From positions 1 to 18,338 of the forward strand of contig CAYLSV010000068.1 of the NCBI GenBank assembly GCA_964386435.1: a DNA stretch of 18,338 bases, read 5' to 3'. This DNA is from CAYLSV01 sp964386435 (lineage in GTDB: Bacteria; Planctomycetota; Phycisphaerae; Tepidisphaerales; Tepidisphaeraceae). Each line of letters opens with the position of its first letter. The stretch's first letter is position 1. The notes below the pieces were generated by a model. It worked only from the letters and a program-made list of their open reading frames with translations, was not told where the DNA came from and did not search any database. Positions 1 to 7,433 of this stretch are shown here, one piece after another. The position numbers and the translations under genes are program-made.

Positions 1-644
1 GGAGGCGGGGCTTCACAACCGGGTGCAACCGTGCCCTTTGGGTGAAGCCCCGCCGCTACGCGGCGGAGGTCCGGTCGGGCGGGACGATGGCGACCACACC
101 AAAGGCTCAAGTCGCTGAGGCCGCCTCCGCCTCGTGGAGGCGGTTCTTCACAAACGGGGGCGACCGCGGCCTCCGGGTGAAGCCCCGCCGCTACGCGGCG
201 GAGGTCCGGTTGGGCGGGACGGTGACGACCGCGCCGAAGGGCCGCGTCGCTGAAACCGCGTCCGCCTCGTGGAGGCGGAACTTCACCAACGAATGCGACC
301 GCGGCCTCCGGGTGAAGCCCCGCCGCTACGCGGCGGAGGTCCGGTCGGGCGGGGCGGCGACGACCGCGCTGAAGGGCCGCGTCGCTGAGGCCGCCTCCGC
401 CTCGTGGAGGCGGGGCTACACCGACGGGTGCGACCTCGCCCTTTAGGTGAAGCCCCGCCTCTGCGAGGCGGAGGTTCGGTTGGGCGGGACGGTGACGACC
501 GCGCCGAAGGGCCGCGTCGCTGAGGCCGCCTCCGCCTCGTGGAGGCGGGGCTTCACGGACGAGTGCGAGCGCCCCGTTCAGGTGAAGCTCCGCCTCTGCG
601 AGGCGGAGGTCCGGTTGGGCGGGACGGGGGCGACCGCGCGCTCC
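1..644. repeat. 135-bp tandem repeat array built of palindromic elements
   Basis: Full units start at 42, 177, 312, 447 and 582, spaced exactly 135 bp; the last is cut by the N gap, and 1-16 is the end of an earlier unit. Each unit is a 110-bp element followed by a 25-bp variable spacer. The element opens with GTGAAGCCCCGCC and closes with a version of its complement, GGCGGGGCTTCAC, at 556. Inside are two hairpins: a 7-bp stem with a 3-base loop near the left end, and CCGCCTCC-7-GGAGGCGG near the right end. Because 135 is a multiple of three, one frame stays open across the array, but substitutions between copies keep the stems rather than the residues. I therefore call it non-coding repeat DNA of REP/MITE-like type. 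The unit family is not one I recognise by name. Confidence 0.9.
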
Positions 645-664
645 NNNNNNNNNNNNNNNNNNNN
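645..664. other. Assembly gap (20 N)
   Basis: Twenty consecutive N interrupt the fifth full repeat unit. The size is a round number and may be a placeholder. The true number of units, and the sequence between the direct and inverted copies, is therefore unknown. Confidence 0.98.
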
Positions 665-827
665 ACGAGGCGGAGGCGGCCTCGGTGACGCCCGCGCCTC
701 AATTCAGTCAGGTAACGCGGCGGAGATTGAGGGGTGGGCGCGGGCCAATCGTCCAAGGCGCGGGGCGGCCCTTGACGGGTTTCGCCCACATTGAAAGCGT
801 CTGAAACGTCGCCGGCTAACCTGCGGC
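665..827. repeat. Inverted repeat fragment, then upstream region of the M48-like gene
   Basis: The first ~22 bases after the gap are the reverse complement of the right-hand part of the 135-bp unit (CGAGGCGGAGGCGGCCTC against GAGGCCGCCTCCGCCTCG). The array thus reverses orientation across the gap. From about 690 to 827 the sequence is unique and leads to the GTG start at 828. I see no convincing promoter boxes there: a TTGACG near 773 has no well-placed -10 partner. Confidence 0.6.
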
Positions 828-1889
828 GTGACGACTTACGCGGCGAACTTGGCGGCGGACGCGCCGGATCGGCGGGCGTCGTATCAGCGGCGGCGGCTGT
901 GGCTTGGGATCACGGGCATCGGGCTGATCCTGGTGACGCTGTGGCTGGGGCTGCTGATCGGCGTGCCGGCATGGTGGCAGGGGGTGCTAGCCGGGTGGCA
1001 TCCGGTGGCCGCGGGGACGCTGACGGGGCTGGCGTTGGGCGTGCTGGCGGCAATGTTGCAGGGGCCGATTGATGTGGCGGCTCACGGGGCGGAGCGGGCG
1101 TGGGGGCAGGTTAATCGGCCGCTGGATGTGGTGGCGTATCTGCGGGAGGTGGGCCTGTCGCTGGTGGGGTTGGCGACGGCGGGGCTGTGCGTGGGGCTGG
1201 CGGTGTGGCTGGCGGGTCCGGTTTGGCCGGTGGCGTTGGGGGCGGCGCTGGCGGTGGTGATCGGGTTGCTCTTCGTGCTGCCGCGGGCGGGCGGGGCGAC
1301 GGTGGATGAGGCGTGGCTGAACGAGGTGGCGGCGGCGCTGGAAGCGAAGAAGCTCGCGCTGCCGGCGATCGCGTGGCAGGCAACCGACGAGCGAGCACTC
1401 AACGGCGGCTGGTCGGGGGTCGGCCCGTGGCGGCGGCTGGCGCTGACGAACAACCTCGCCGACGTGCCGCCGGACGTGGCGGCGACGCTAATCGCCCGCG
1501 AAATCGGGCACGCGAAGCTCGGGCATCGGTGGGCGAGCCTCGCCGGCACGATTCTCTGGGTCGTGCTCGGCATCGCGTTGGCGTGGCTGATCTTGCCGAC
1601 CGTGTGGCAGGTCGGGGCGGCGTCGCTGACCGTGGCGCTGGCGGCCGTGTTCAGCACGTGGCACTGGCTGGGCTTGTTCGTCTGGCCGGCGCTGGGCCGG
1701 CGGCAGGTGTTGGCGGCCGACGCGTTCGCCGCCCGTGCCGGGTTCGATTCAGCCGCCGGGCTCGATGCACTCACCCGGCACAATTTGCCGGACGAGGAAC
1801 TGCCGCCGGCGGTGGCGGCGGTGTTTCATCCAATTCCACCCATGGCCGCCCGGCGGGCGGCGCTCAAGGAGCTTGCCTCATGTCGCTGA
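828..1889 (+). CDS. M48-family (HtpX/Ste24-like) membrane metalloprotease homologue, zinc site degenerate
   Basis: This is a 353-residue polytopic membrane protein. Hydrophobic segments lie at about 24-50, 63-79, 108-152, 240-258 and 265-290. The layout follows M48 proteases: N-terminal membrane segments, the zinc motif, a pair of membrane segments, then the third-ligand region and a C-terminal HPxxxxR-type motif (FHPIPPMAARRAAL). The helix that should carry HExxH reads R224-E225-I-G-H228, followed by AKLGH, so the first His is Arg. In the ExxAD motif that supplies the third zinc ligand, the Glu is Val294 (VLAAD). With two of three ligands missing it is probably not an active zinc protease of the standard kind. 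It could be a pseudo-enzyme with a binding or regulatory role. The GTG start has a weak ribosome-binding site, so the N-terminus is only moderately certain. It stands alone, convergent with the BatA/VWA gene. Confidence 0.75.
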   Translation: MTTYAANLAADAPDRRASYQRRRLWLGITGIGLILVTLWLGLLIGVPAWWQGVLAGWHPVAAGTLTGLALGVLAAMLQGPIDVAAHGAERAWGQVNRPLDVVAYLREVGLSLVGLATAGLCVGLAVWLAGPVWPVALGAALAVVIGLLFVLPRAGGATVDEAWLNEVAAALEAKKLALPAIAWQATDERALNGGWSGVGPWRRLALTNNLADVPPDVAATLIAREIGHAKLGHRWASLAGTILWVVLGIALAWLILPTVWQVGAASLTVALAAVFSTWHWLGLFVWPALGRRQVLAADAFAARAGFDSAAGLDALTRHNLPDEELPPAVAAVFHPIPPMAARRAALKELASCR

Positions 1890-2007
1890 TGCCACGGTTG
1901 ATGTTCGCCTTCGGGGCGTTTTGCCTGAACCTCGTGCACCGGTCGCTGCACTGCCAAGCCGGGCGGCCTGGGGTGGCGCGGATGCCGCCGGGATGGGCCT
2001 GATCCCC

Positions 2008-4035
2008 TTACGCCGCGACCCGGCGGGTGTAGATGAACCATTCGACCATCAGCATGCCCAAGGCGAAGGCGGCCAGCCACCACCACCATTCGACGCGGCC
2101 GGCGGTGGCGGCGTCGACGGTGGCTTCGGCGCTGCCGCCGGGCGGGGTGGCGCTGGGGCGGATGTCGCTTTCGGTCGGGTCGAGCAGGTTGACGGCCAAG
2201 CGTTCGAAGCCGGGGATCGGCGGGTCGGTGGCGTAGAGGCCCACGGCCGGCAGTGGCAGCGTGAAGTCGCCCGAGGCGGGCACGGCGACGCGACGTTCGC
2301 CGCTCGGGCCGATGAGGTTGATGCTGTTGAGGTTCGGGCCGGCCCGTTCGAGGTTGGCGCGGGGGACGGCCGGGTTGTCGCCGGGCTTGAAGCTCGGGCG
2401 GACGTCCAGCTCGCTGCCGACGGCCATGAACTGCACGAGGTTGTGCATGAACACCGGAAATGTCGGCTCCAGCGGCCAGTTGCTGGGCAGGATGTCGAAC
2501 GTCACCAGGTGCAGCCGCGGCCCATCGCGGTAGAGCACGGCCAGCGGGCCCTTGGTCCCTTCGATCATCACCGACGCCTCCAGCGGCACGGCGAGTTGGG
2601 GCATCTCAAGCGTGAACAGCTTGCGCAGATTCAGGCCCAGCAGGATCGGGTGGTCGCGGTCCCAATCGAGCACGCCTTGCTCATCGAAGAACATCGGCAA
2701 GCCGTCGGCTGTGCCGTCGCTGGTGACTTGGCGTAGGTCGCCGCCGGGCGGTAGGCCGCCGAAGAAGACGAACTGCCCGGCCTCGGGCAGATTGGCGGGG
2801 CTGTGGCGGTCGAAGAAGACGACGTCGTAATCGACCGGCAGCTGCGCGTCGTACTCGGCGGGCGACATGAAGCCCGGCTCCTCGACGTTCAGGGCATTCA
2901 TGATCCGCTCGAGGAAGTAGTTGCCCTCGCTGACCAGCAGCACCTTCAGCGGCCGGGGCGGGGGGACGAAGACGTAGGCGACGTCATCGGCCCCCAGCAC
3001 GTCGCCCTCGACGCCTAGCACCTCGACGCGGATGGTGGCGGCGGTGGTGAGGTCGAGCGCGAACTCGACGCCGTCGCGGCTGACGACGCCGGCCTCGGCC
3101 TGGGTGCGGCGCTGTTCTTCGGTGAGCCGGGTCGGCAGCAGGGTGACGCCGTCGTCGAGCTCGCGGGTGGTCCACTCGTCGGCCAGCGGGTCGGCCTCGT
3201 CGAGCAACGCGACGCTCAGGCGGACGGTCGGCTCGACCGTTTCGGGGCCGAAGTTGGCCAGGCGGGCGAAAACCTGCACCTGCGTCGGCCGATCAAAGTT
3301 GCGGCGGGCCGAGAGGGCGACGATGGCGACGTTGGGCGAATCGTCCTGCCCAAGTTGCTCGTGGGTCAGAATGCCTTTGAGTGAGACCTCGTCGGCGTCG
3401 GCGGCGTTGCCGTCGCTGAACAGGAAGACGCTGGGCGGATCATGCTCGGGGCGGAGCTGGTCGGGGTCGTTGTTGGTCGGGGCGTCGGCGAGGTTGTAGG
3501 CCTCGGCGATCTGGGTCGGCCGGTCGGATTCGGTGACGGCGTCGACGGCCGCGCGGAGGGCGGCCTGGTCGGTGGTCGATTGCTGGACCACGCGGGTCTC
3601 GCCGGCGAAGGCGATGACGGTGGCCGAGTCGCCGCGGGTCATGGTGTCGATCAGGGCGTTCGCCCGCTCCTTGGCGACGTCGAGGCGGGTGCGGCCCTCG
3701 GGGCCGTCGGTGGCGGCCATGCTGGCGGAGCGGTCGAGCAGGATCACGCTCTGGTCGCCGGCGGTGACGGCCGAGTCGCTGACCGGCCGGGCGAAGGCGA
3801 GGATGAGCAAGAGCAGCAGAAATAGCTGCAAGAACAGCAGCAGGTTCCGGCGGAGCTTCTGGAACGGGCTGTTGACCTGAAGGTCCTGCACGGCCTTCTT
3901 CCACAAAAGCGTCGAGCCGACGTACGCCGGCTGGCGGCGGAGTTTGAGGAAGTACAGCAGCAGCAGCAGCGGCACCGCGATGAGGGCGGCGTAGAGCGCG
4001 TTGATCGGGTTGAGCAGGTTCGGCAACATCGGCAA
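2008..4035 (-). CDS. BatA/von Willebrand factor A domain membrane protein
   Basis: The protein has about 675 residues and belongs to the BatA/aerotolerance-type VWA family. Residues ~8-30 form an N-terminal membrane anchor with the BatA-type signature (LYFLKLRRQP). A second membrane span at ~64-82 is followed by a VWA domain whose MIDAS motif is D101-R-S103-A-S105, with the later FSDGNA strand also present. The long middle region is probably extracytoplasmic and beta-rich. A final span with a WWWW run sits close to the C-terminus and ends in a basic tail. In this family the metal-binding VWA domain mediates protein contacts, often beside MoxR ATPases and DUF58 proteins, but neither is in this window. 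The frame can open at a TTG (4035); the ATG two codons later (4029) is an equally likely start. Upstream it faces the VapBC-like pair divergently. Confidence 0.88.
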   Translation of the reverse strand: MPMLPNLLNPINALYAALIAVPLLLLLYFLKLRRQPAYVGSTLLWKKAVQDLQVNSPFQKLRRNLLLFLQLFLLLLLILAFARPVSDSAVTAGDQSVILLDRSASMAATDGPEGRTRLDVAKERANALIDTMTRGDSATVIAFAGETRVVQQSTTDQAALRAAVDAVTESDRPTQIAEAYNLADAPTNNDPDQLRPEHDPPSVFLFSDGNAADADEVSLKGILTHEQLGQDDSPNVAIVALSARRNFDRPTQVQVFARLANFGPETVEPTVRLSVALLDEADPLADEWTTRELDDGVTLLPTRLTEEQRRTQAEAGVVSRDGVEFALDLTTAATIRVEVLGVEGDVLGADDVAYVFVPPPRPLKVLLVSEGNYFLERIMNALNVEEPGFMSPAEYDAQLPVDYDVVFFDRHSPANLPEAGQFVFFGGLPPGGDLRQVTSDGTADGLPMFFDEQGVLDWDRDHPILLGLNLRKLFTLEMPQLAVPLEASVMIEGTKGPLAVLYRDGPRLHLVTFDILPSNWPLEPTFPVFMHNLVQFMAVGSELDVRPSFKPGDNPAVPRANLERAGPNLNSINLIGPSGERRVAVPASGDFTLPLPAVGLYATDPPIPGFERLAVNLLDPTESDIRPSATPPGGSAEATVDAATAGRVEWWWWLAAFALGMLMVEWFIYTRRVAA

Positions 4036-4119
4036 ACAGGCCCGGCATCACGCCGTGCAACGGCAGCTTACAACAACGCCACCCAAGGCACACGCCAAGG
4101 TCGCGGCGTAACATGCGGC

Positions 4120-4377
4120 ATGACGATCACCCTCGAAGGCGACGCCGCCGAACGCCTCGCCGCCGCCGCCGAGCGGGCGGGGTTTGGCAGCGACGACGTC
4201 GACGGCTATGTCCGCGCGCACTTTAAGAGCGCTGACGCGGCAATGAATGCCGACGCCGGTGACGACGGCGCGGCGGACGATGACGAGGAGGATGATCTGG
4301 TCGCGCGGCTGCGCAAGGTGAAGACCACCGGCGTTACCTACGAGCAGATCGCCGAGTGGAACCGGAGCGAAATATGA
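4120..4377 (+). CDS. Putative antitoxin of a VapBC-like pair
   Basis: This 85-residue acidic protein has an N-terminal strand-helix segment (MTITLEGDAAERLAAAAERA) of the ribbon-helix-helix/VapB kind. A very acidic linker follows at about 54-63 (DDGAADDDEEDD), then a C-terminal helix. The assignment rests mainly on position: its TGA overlaps the ATG of the PIN-domain gene in the sequence ATGA (4374-4377), the classic coupling of antitoxin and toxin. The C-terminal third would be the part that wraps the toxin. The family itself is not recognisable with certainty, so the DNA-binding role (autorepression of the divergent 4036-4119 promoter region) is inferred. Confidence 0.7.
   Translation: MTITLEGDAAERLAAAAERAGFGSDDVDGYVRAHFKSADAAMNADAGDDGAADDDEEDDLVARLRKVKTTGVTYEQIAEWNRSEI
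4364..4367 (+). promoter_or_regulatory. Ribosome-binding site deciding the PIN toxin start
   Basis: GGAG lies six bases before the ATG at 4374, inside the last codons of the antitoxin gene. It favours that ATG over the upstream in-frame GTG at 4356. Confidence 0.6.
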
Positions 4378-4808
4378 TGCGGCGCAGGAACGGGCGGTCA
4401 CAGATCCTGCTCGACTCGAACATTCTGATCGACCTCGTCACGGAGGACCCCGCGGGTTACGAGTGGTCGATGGCGAACGTGCGCCAGCACAAGCACACGA
4501 GCCAACTTTGCGTGAATGCGGTGATCCTCGGCGAGATCCTGCCGAGCTTCACCTCAACGGTGGAGCTGAACGCGGCGGTGCGGCCGGATCAAGTCACGCG
4601 GCTCGATATCCCCCACGAAGCCGGCGTGCTGGCCGGGCGGGCGCAAATCCTCTACCGCCATCGCGGCGGCACGAAAACCGGCACGCTGTGCGACTTTTTG
4701 ATCGGGGCCCACGCCGAGGCGGGCGGGCTGACGATTTTGACGCGGGACCCGAAGCGGTTCCGCACGTACTTCCCGGCGGTGCCGCTGATCACGCCGGAGG
4801 ACGAATAG
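4374..4808 (+). CDS. vapC: PIN-domain ribonuclease toxin (VapC type)
   Basis: This is a 144-residue PIN-domain protein. The four acidic residues expected for Mg-dependent RNA cleavage are visible: D14 in LLDSNILID, E54 in VNAVILGEIL, D107 in TLCDFLIGAHA, and D125 in ILTRDPKRF. The C-terminal pattern LTRDPKRFRTYFP is typical of VapC. The known role of the family is cleavage of tRNA or rRNA when the antitoxin is lost. The start was set at the ATG that overlaps the antitoxin stop and has a GGAG in front. An in-frame GTG at 4356 would add six residues. The gene ends eight bases before trpD, so read-through into trpD is possible. Confidence 0.88.
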   Translation: MMRRRNGRSQILLDSNILIDLVTEDPAGYEWSMANVRQHKHTSQLCVNAVILGEILPSFTSTVELNAAVRPDQVTRLDIPHEAGVLAGRAQILYRHRGGTKTGTLCDFLIGAHAEAGGLTILTRDPKRFRTYFPAVPLITPEDE

Positions 4809-4816
4809 CCTGTGGC

Positions 4817-5827
4817 ATGCGTGAACTGCTGGCGAAGCTGGTGCGGCGAAGCGATCTGACGGCCGACGAGGCCGGGGCGGCGTTTGAGCAGGTCATGGCC
4901 GGCGACGTGCCACCGGCGACGGTCGCGGCGCTGCTCATGGGGCTGGCGGTCAAGAAGCCGGCGGTGGGCGAAATCGTCGGGGCCGCGCGGGCGATGCGGG
5001 CGGCGTCAGTCAAGATCGACGCCGGCGACGGGGCGAACCTGCTCGACACCTGCGGCACCGGCGGCGACGTCAAGGGCACGTTCAACATCTCCACCGCCGC
5101 CGCCCTCGTCGCCGCGGCGTGCGGCGTCAAAATCGTCAAGCACGGCAACCGCTCGGCGAGCAGCAAGAGCGGCAGCGCCGACGTCCTCGAAGCCCTCGGC
5201 GTCCGCCTCGACGCCCCGCCCGCCGTGCTGAGAAAGTGCCTCGATGAGGCCAACATCTGCTTCGCCTTCGCGCGCGGCCATCACCCGGCGATGAAGCACG
5301 TCGCCCCGATCCGCGCCGAGCTCGGCGTGCCGACGATCTTCAACCTCCTCGGCCCGCTGACCAACCCCGCCGGCGCCGGCGTGCAACTCATCGGCGTCTA
5401 CCGCCCGGACCTGGTCCCGCTGATCGCCGAGGCCCTCCGCGAGCTCGGCACCCGCCGGGCGTGGGTCGTGCACGCCGAGGACGGGCTGGACGAGCTGAGC
5501 ACGATGAGCCCGACGATTGTCGCGGCGTTGCAGGACGGGCAGATCGACCACACGAGAATCGACGCCCAATCTCTCGGCCTGCCGCGGGCCAACCTCGCCG
5601 ACCTTCAGGTGCCCGACGCCGCCGCCTCGGCCGACGTGCTGCGGCGCGTTTTCGCCGGCGAACAGGGTCCGGCCCGCGACATCGTCCTCCTCAACGCCGC
5701 CGCGGCCGTGCATCTGGCGGGCCGGGCGGCTGATCTGCCGGCGGCTATGGACGTGGCTGTGACCGTGGTGGACCGCGGCGACGCCGCCGCCACCCTATCC
5801 TCGTTGAAGGCGGCTTCACAAGCGTGA
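4817..5827 (+). CDS. trpD: Anthranilate phosphoribosyltransferase
   Basis: This 336-residue enzyme transfers the phosphoribosyl group from PRPP to anthranilate, the second committed step of tryptophan synthesis, in the cytoplasm. Family hallmarks are clear. They include the PRPP/pyrophosphate loop CGTGGD at 79-84, the FNISTAAALVAAACGVKIVKHGN region, and the SSKSGSADVLEALG motif that contacts anthranilate and metal. The FNLLGPLTNP segment follows and then the VVHAEDGLDELS motif. The length is normal for TrpD. No other trp genes are adjacent. It follows the PIN toxin gene by 8 bp and precedes a small membrane-protein gene by 4 bp. The start is the ATG at 4817; no strong Shine-Dalgarno sequence is visible. 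Confidence 0.97.
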   Translation: MRELLAKLVRRSDLTADEAGAAFEQVMAGDVPPATVAALLMGLAVKKPAVGEIVGAARAMRAASVKIDAGDGANLLDTCGTGGDVKGTFNISTAAALVAAACGVKIVKHGNRSASSKSGSADVLEALGVRLDAPPAVLRKCLDEANICFAFARGHHPAMKHVAPIRAELGVPTIFNLLGPLTNPAGAGVQLIGVYRPDLVPLIAEALRELGTRRAWVVHAEDGLDELSTMSPTIVAALQDGQIDHTRIDAQSLGLPRANLADLQVPDAAASADVLRRVFAGEQGPARDIVLLNAAAAVHLAGRAADLPAAMDVAVTVVDRGDAAATLSSLKAASQA

Positions 5828-5831
5828 TCAC

Positions 5832-6329
5832 ATGCTGAATTCTTCGACCGAAGATCAAGCCTTGCAGGTGGTTTCATCCGCCGTTTTCGGCGGAATGATC
5901 GGCCTAATCGCGTGGGCACCGGTGTTCGCGCTGAACTCGGTCGCACACGCTCTCTCGCATCCGGGGCACCCGCTGGCCTTGATAGGCTATTTCTACCAGG
6001 ACGACTCGCCGAACCCGATTGGCCCGCTGATCGGAGTTGCCATTCCAGTCGCTGCCTCAGGTGTGCTTGCGTCACTTGTCAAACTCAAAGGTTGGCCAGA
6101 CGCGGTCGGCCGCTTGATCTTTTTGACCTTCGTCTTCCATGTGACCTTTCCGCTCGTCATCATGACGCTGGACTACCACCCGCCGTGGATCGGGCGAGGC
6201 TGGACCGGCCTCATGCTCATGGATCAACTCGTCGCGTCTGTTCCGACCGCGGCGGCCGCTTTGGCGTTGCCGGTCTTAGCGAAGCAAGGCTGGCATGAGC
6301 GGCGTCAGGCGGCTGCGAAAGATGATTAG
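5832..6329 (+). CDS. Small polytopic membrane protein, unknown function
   Basis: This 165-residue protein has about four hydrophobic segments, at roughly 13-38, 62-82, 92-113 and 126-149. Between the first two is a His/Pro-containing loop (HALSHPGHPLALIGYFYQ). I recognise no family. The gene starts 4 bp after the trpD stop, which suggests co-transcription. Its third-codon positions use A/T more freely than the neighbours, most visibly in the first 120 bases, so it may have a different history. The ATG start has no clear ribosome-binding site. It ends 26 bp before the SDR gene. Confidence 0.75.
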   Translation: MLNSSTEDQALQVVSSAVFGGMIGLIAWAPVFALNSVAHALSHPGHPLALIGYFYQDDSPNPIGPLIGVAIPVAASGVLASLVKLKGWPDAVGRLIFLTFVFHVTFPLVIMTLDYHPPWIGRGWTGLMLMDQLVASVPTAAAALALPVLAKQGWHERRQAAAKDD

Positions 6330-6355
6330 GTTGTCAGGGTGCCGTAGGCTCGTTC

Positions 6356-7102
6356 ATGCCCGACACCCGCACCGCACTCATCACCGGCGCGTCCGCCGGC
6401 ATTGGTTGGGCGACGGCGTTGGCCCTTGCCGAGGCTGGGTTCGATGTCGTCGTCACTGCGCGGCGGCGGGAGCGGTTGGATGAGCTGGTGGGTGAGGTCG
6501 AGGCGAACGGCGTGCGGGCGCTGGCAATCGCGGCGGATGCCTCGGATAACGGCGAGGTCGATCGGGTGTGGCGGGAGACGACGGCCTTCGCCGGCGGGGT
6601 GCCGCAGGTGGTGGTGGCGAACGCGGGGCGGGGGCTGCAGGGCGGGGTGCTCTCGAGCGACGATTCGGCGTGGCAGTCGATGTTTCAGTTGAACGTGCTC
6701 GGCACACTGCACTTGCTGCGGATCGCGGGCGAGGCGATGAAGGGCGGCGAGGGGCCGCGGGATATTGTCGTGCTGGGCAGCGTGGTGGGGACGAACGTCT
6801 CGCCGTTCAGCAGCGTGTATGGGGCGACGAAGTTCGCGATCGAGTCGGCCGCCGAGGCGCTGCGGCGGGAGATCGGGCAGCACGGCGTGCGGGTGACGAC
6901 GATCAAGCCGGGCATCGTCCGCAGCGAGTTCCAGGGCGTGGCCGGGTACGGGCCGGAGGTGCTGGAGGGGACGATGGAGAAGTTCGGCCCGATGCTCACG
7001 CCCGAGGACGTGGCGGCGACGATCCGCTTCGCCGTCGAGCAGCCGGCGAACGTGAACATCAGCAGCCTGACCCTGCGGCCGGTGCGGCAGGATTATCCGT
7101 AA
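6356..7102 (+). CDS. Short-chain dehydrogenase/reductase (classical SDR, YdfG-like)
   Basis: This 248-residue Rossmann-fold oxidoreductase uses NAD(P)(H). The cofactor motif TGASAGIG is at 10-17, and the arginines after the second strand (TARRRER) favour NADP(H). N89-A-G91 supports the core sheet. The active-site set is N114, S142, Y155 and K159 (YGATK). The C-terminus (NVNISSLTLRPVRQDYP) resembles YdfG-type 3-hydroxy acid/serine dehydrogenases, but the substrate cannot be read from the sequence. The start at 6356 has no strong Shine-Dalgarno sequence. It ends 22 bp from the convergent CsrA-like gene, with no obvious terminator between them. Confidence 0.92.
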   Translation: MPDTRTALITGASAGIGWATALALAEAGFDVVVTARRRERLDELVGEVEANGVRALAIAADASDNGEVDRVWRETTAFAGGVPQVVVANAGRGLQGGVLSSDDSAWQSMFQLNVLGTLHLLRIAGEAMKGGEGPRDIVVLGSVVGTNVSPFSSVYGATKFAIESAAEALRREIGQHGVRVTTIKPGIVRSEFQGVAGYGPEVLEGTMEKFGPMLTPEDVAATIRFAVEQPANVNISSLTLRPVRQDYP

Positions 7103-7124
7103 ATTGTTGGTCGTCGCGGGTGAG

Positions 7125-7433
7125 TCACCGCCGGCGCTCGGCCTCTTCGCGGGTCAGGACGTCGAGGTGGGGCGGGGCGAAGATGCCCAGGCGGGCGGCG
7201 TTGCCGACGACTTCGAGCAGGGAGACGACGACCATCGGGCTGACCTGGGCTGACTCGCCGCGGGTGAGTTCGTAATCCTGGCGGAACGGCTCGCCATCGT
7301 CCGGGCCGCCCAGCCGGCGGCCGTTGGCGACGAGGCGGGCGGTGCGGGTCTGCGGGTCGATGTCGGTCGGCCCGACGGCCAGATCGCGGCCGATGAGCAC
7401 CCACTCGTCCACGCGGCGTTCGAAGAGTTTCAC
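7125..7433 (-). CDS. CsrA/RsmA-like protein with two CsrA-type segments
   Basis: This 102-residue protein matches CsrA at both ends. Residues 1-15 align without gaps to the CsrA N-terminus, keeping R6, R7, V8, E10, I14 and G15, and the similarity fades by about residue 38. Residues ~55-102 again resemble CsrA: LTR, then VVSLLEVVGN (69-78), ARLGIFAPP (80-88) and VLTREEAERR, which corresponds to the CsrA ...GNxVRxGxxAPxxxxVxREE core. CsrA is normally ~60 residues and dimeric. Its RNA site combines the R6/R7 strand of one chain with the REE strand of the other. Here one chain holds both, from different segments. The GTG start overlaps the ubiX TGA (GTGA) and is preceded by GGAGGG, so the frame is credible and coupled to ubiX. 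A post-transcriptional regulatory role is inferred; a single domain with a large insertion is the alternative. Confidence 0.7.
   Translation of the reverse strand: MKLFERRVDEWVLIGRDLAVGPTDIDPQTRTARLVANGRRLGGPDDGEPFRQDYELTRGESAQVSPMVVVSLLEVVGNAARLGIFAPPHLDVLTREEAERRR

Noticed and set aside
1..644. A CRISPR-like repeat-spacer array
   Set aside because: The repeated part is 110 bp and the spacer 25 bp, the spacers resemble one another, and no cas gene is nearby.
42..794. A long open frame across the repeat array, readable as a 45-residue tandem-repeat protein
   Set aside because: The frame stays open only because the repeat length is divisible by three. Copies differ by changes that keep DNA hairpins but alter residue chemistry, and a stop falls at 444-446.
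1880..2002. A 40-residue frame overlapping the end of the M48-like gene
   Set aside because: It starts in an overlapping ATG but has no ribosome-binding site, no recognisable domain and an Arg/Pro/Gly-rich ending typical of chance frames in this DNA.
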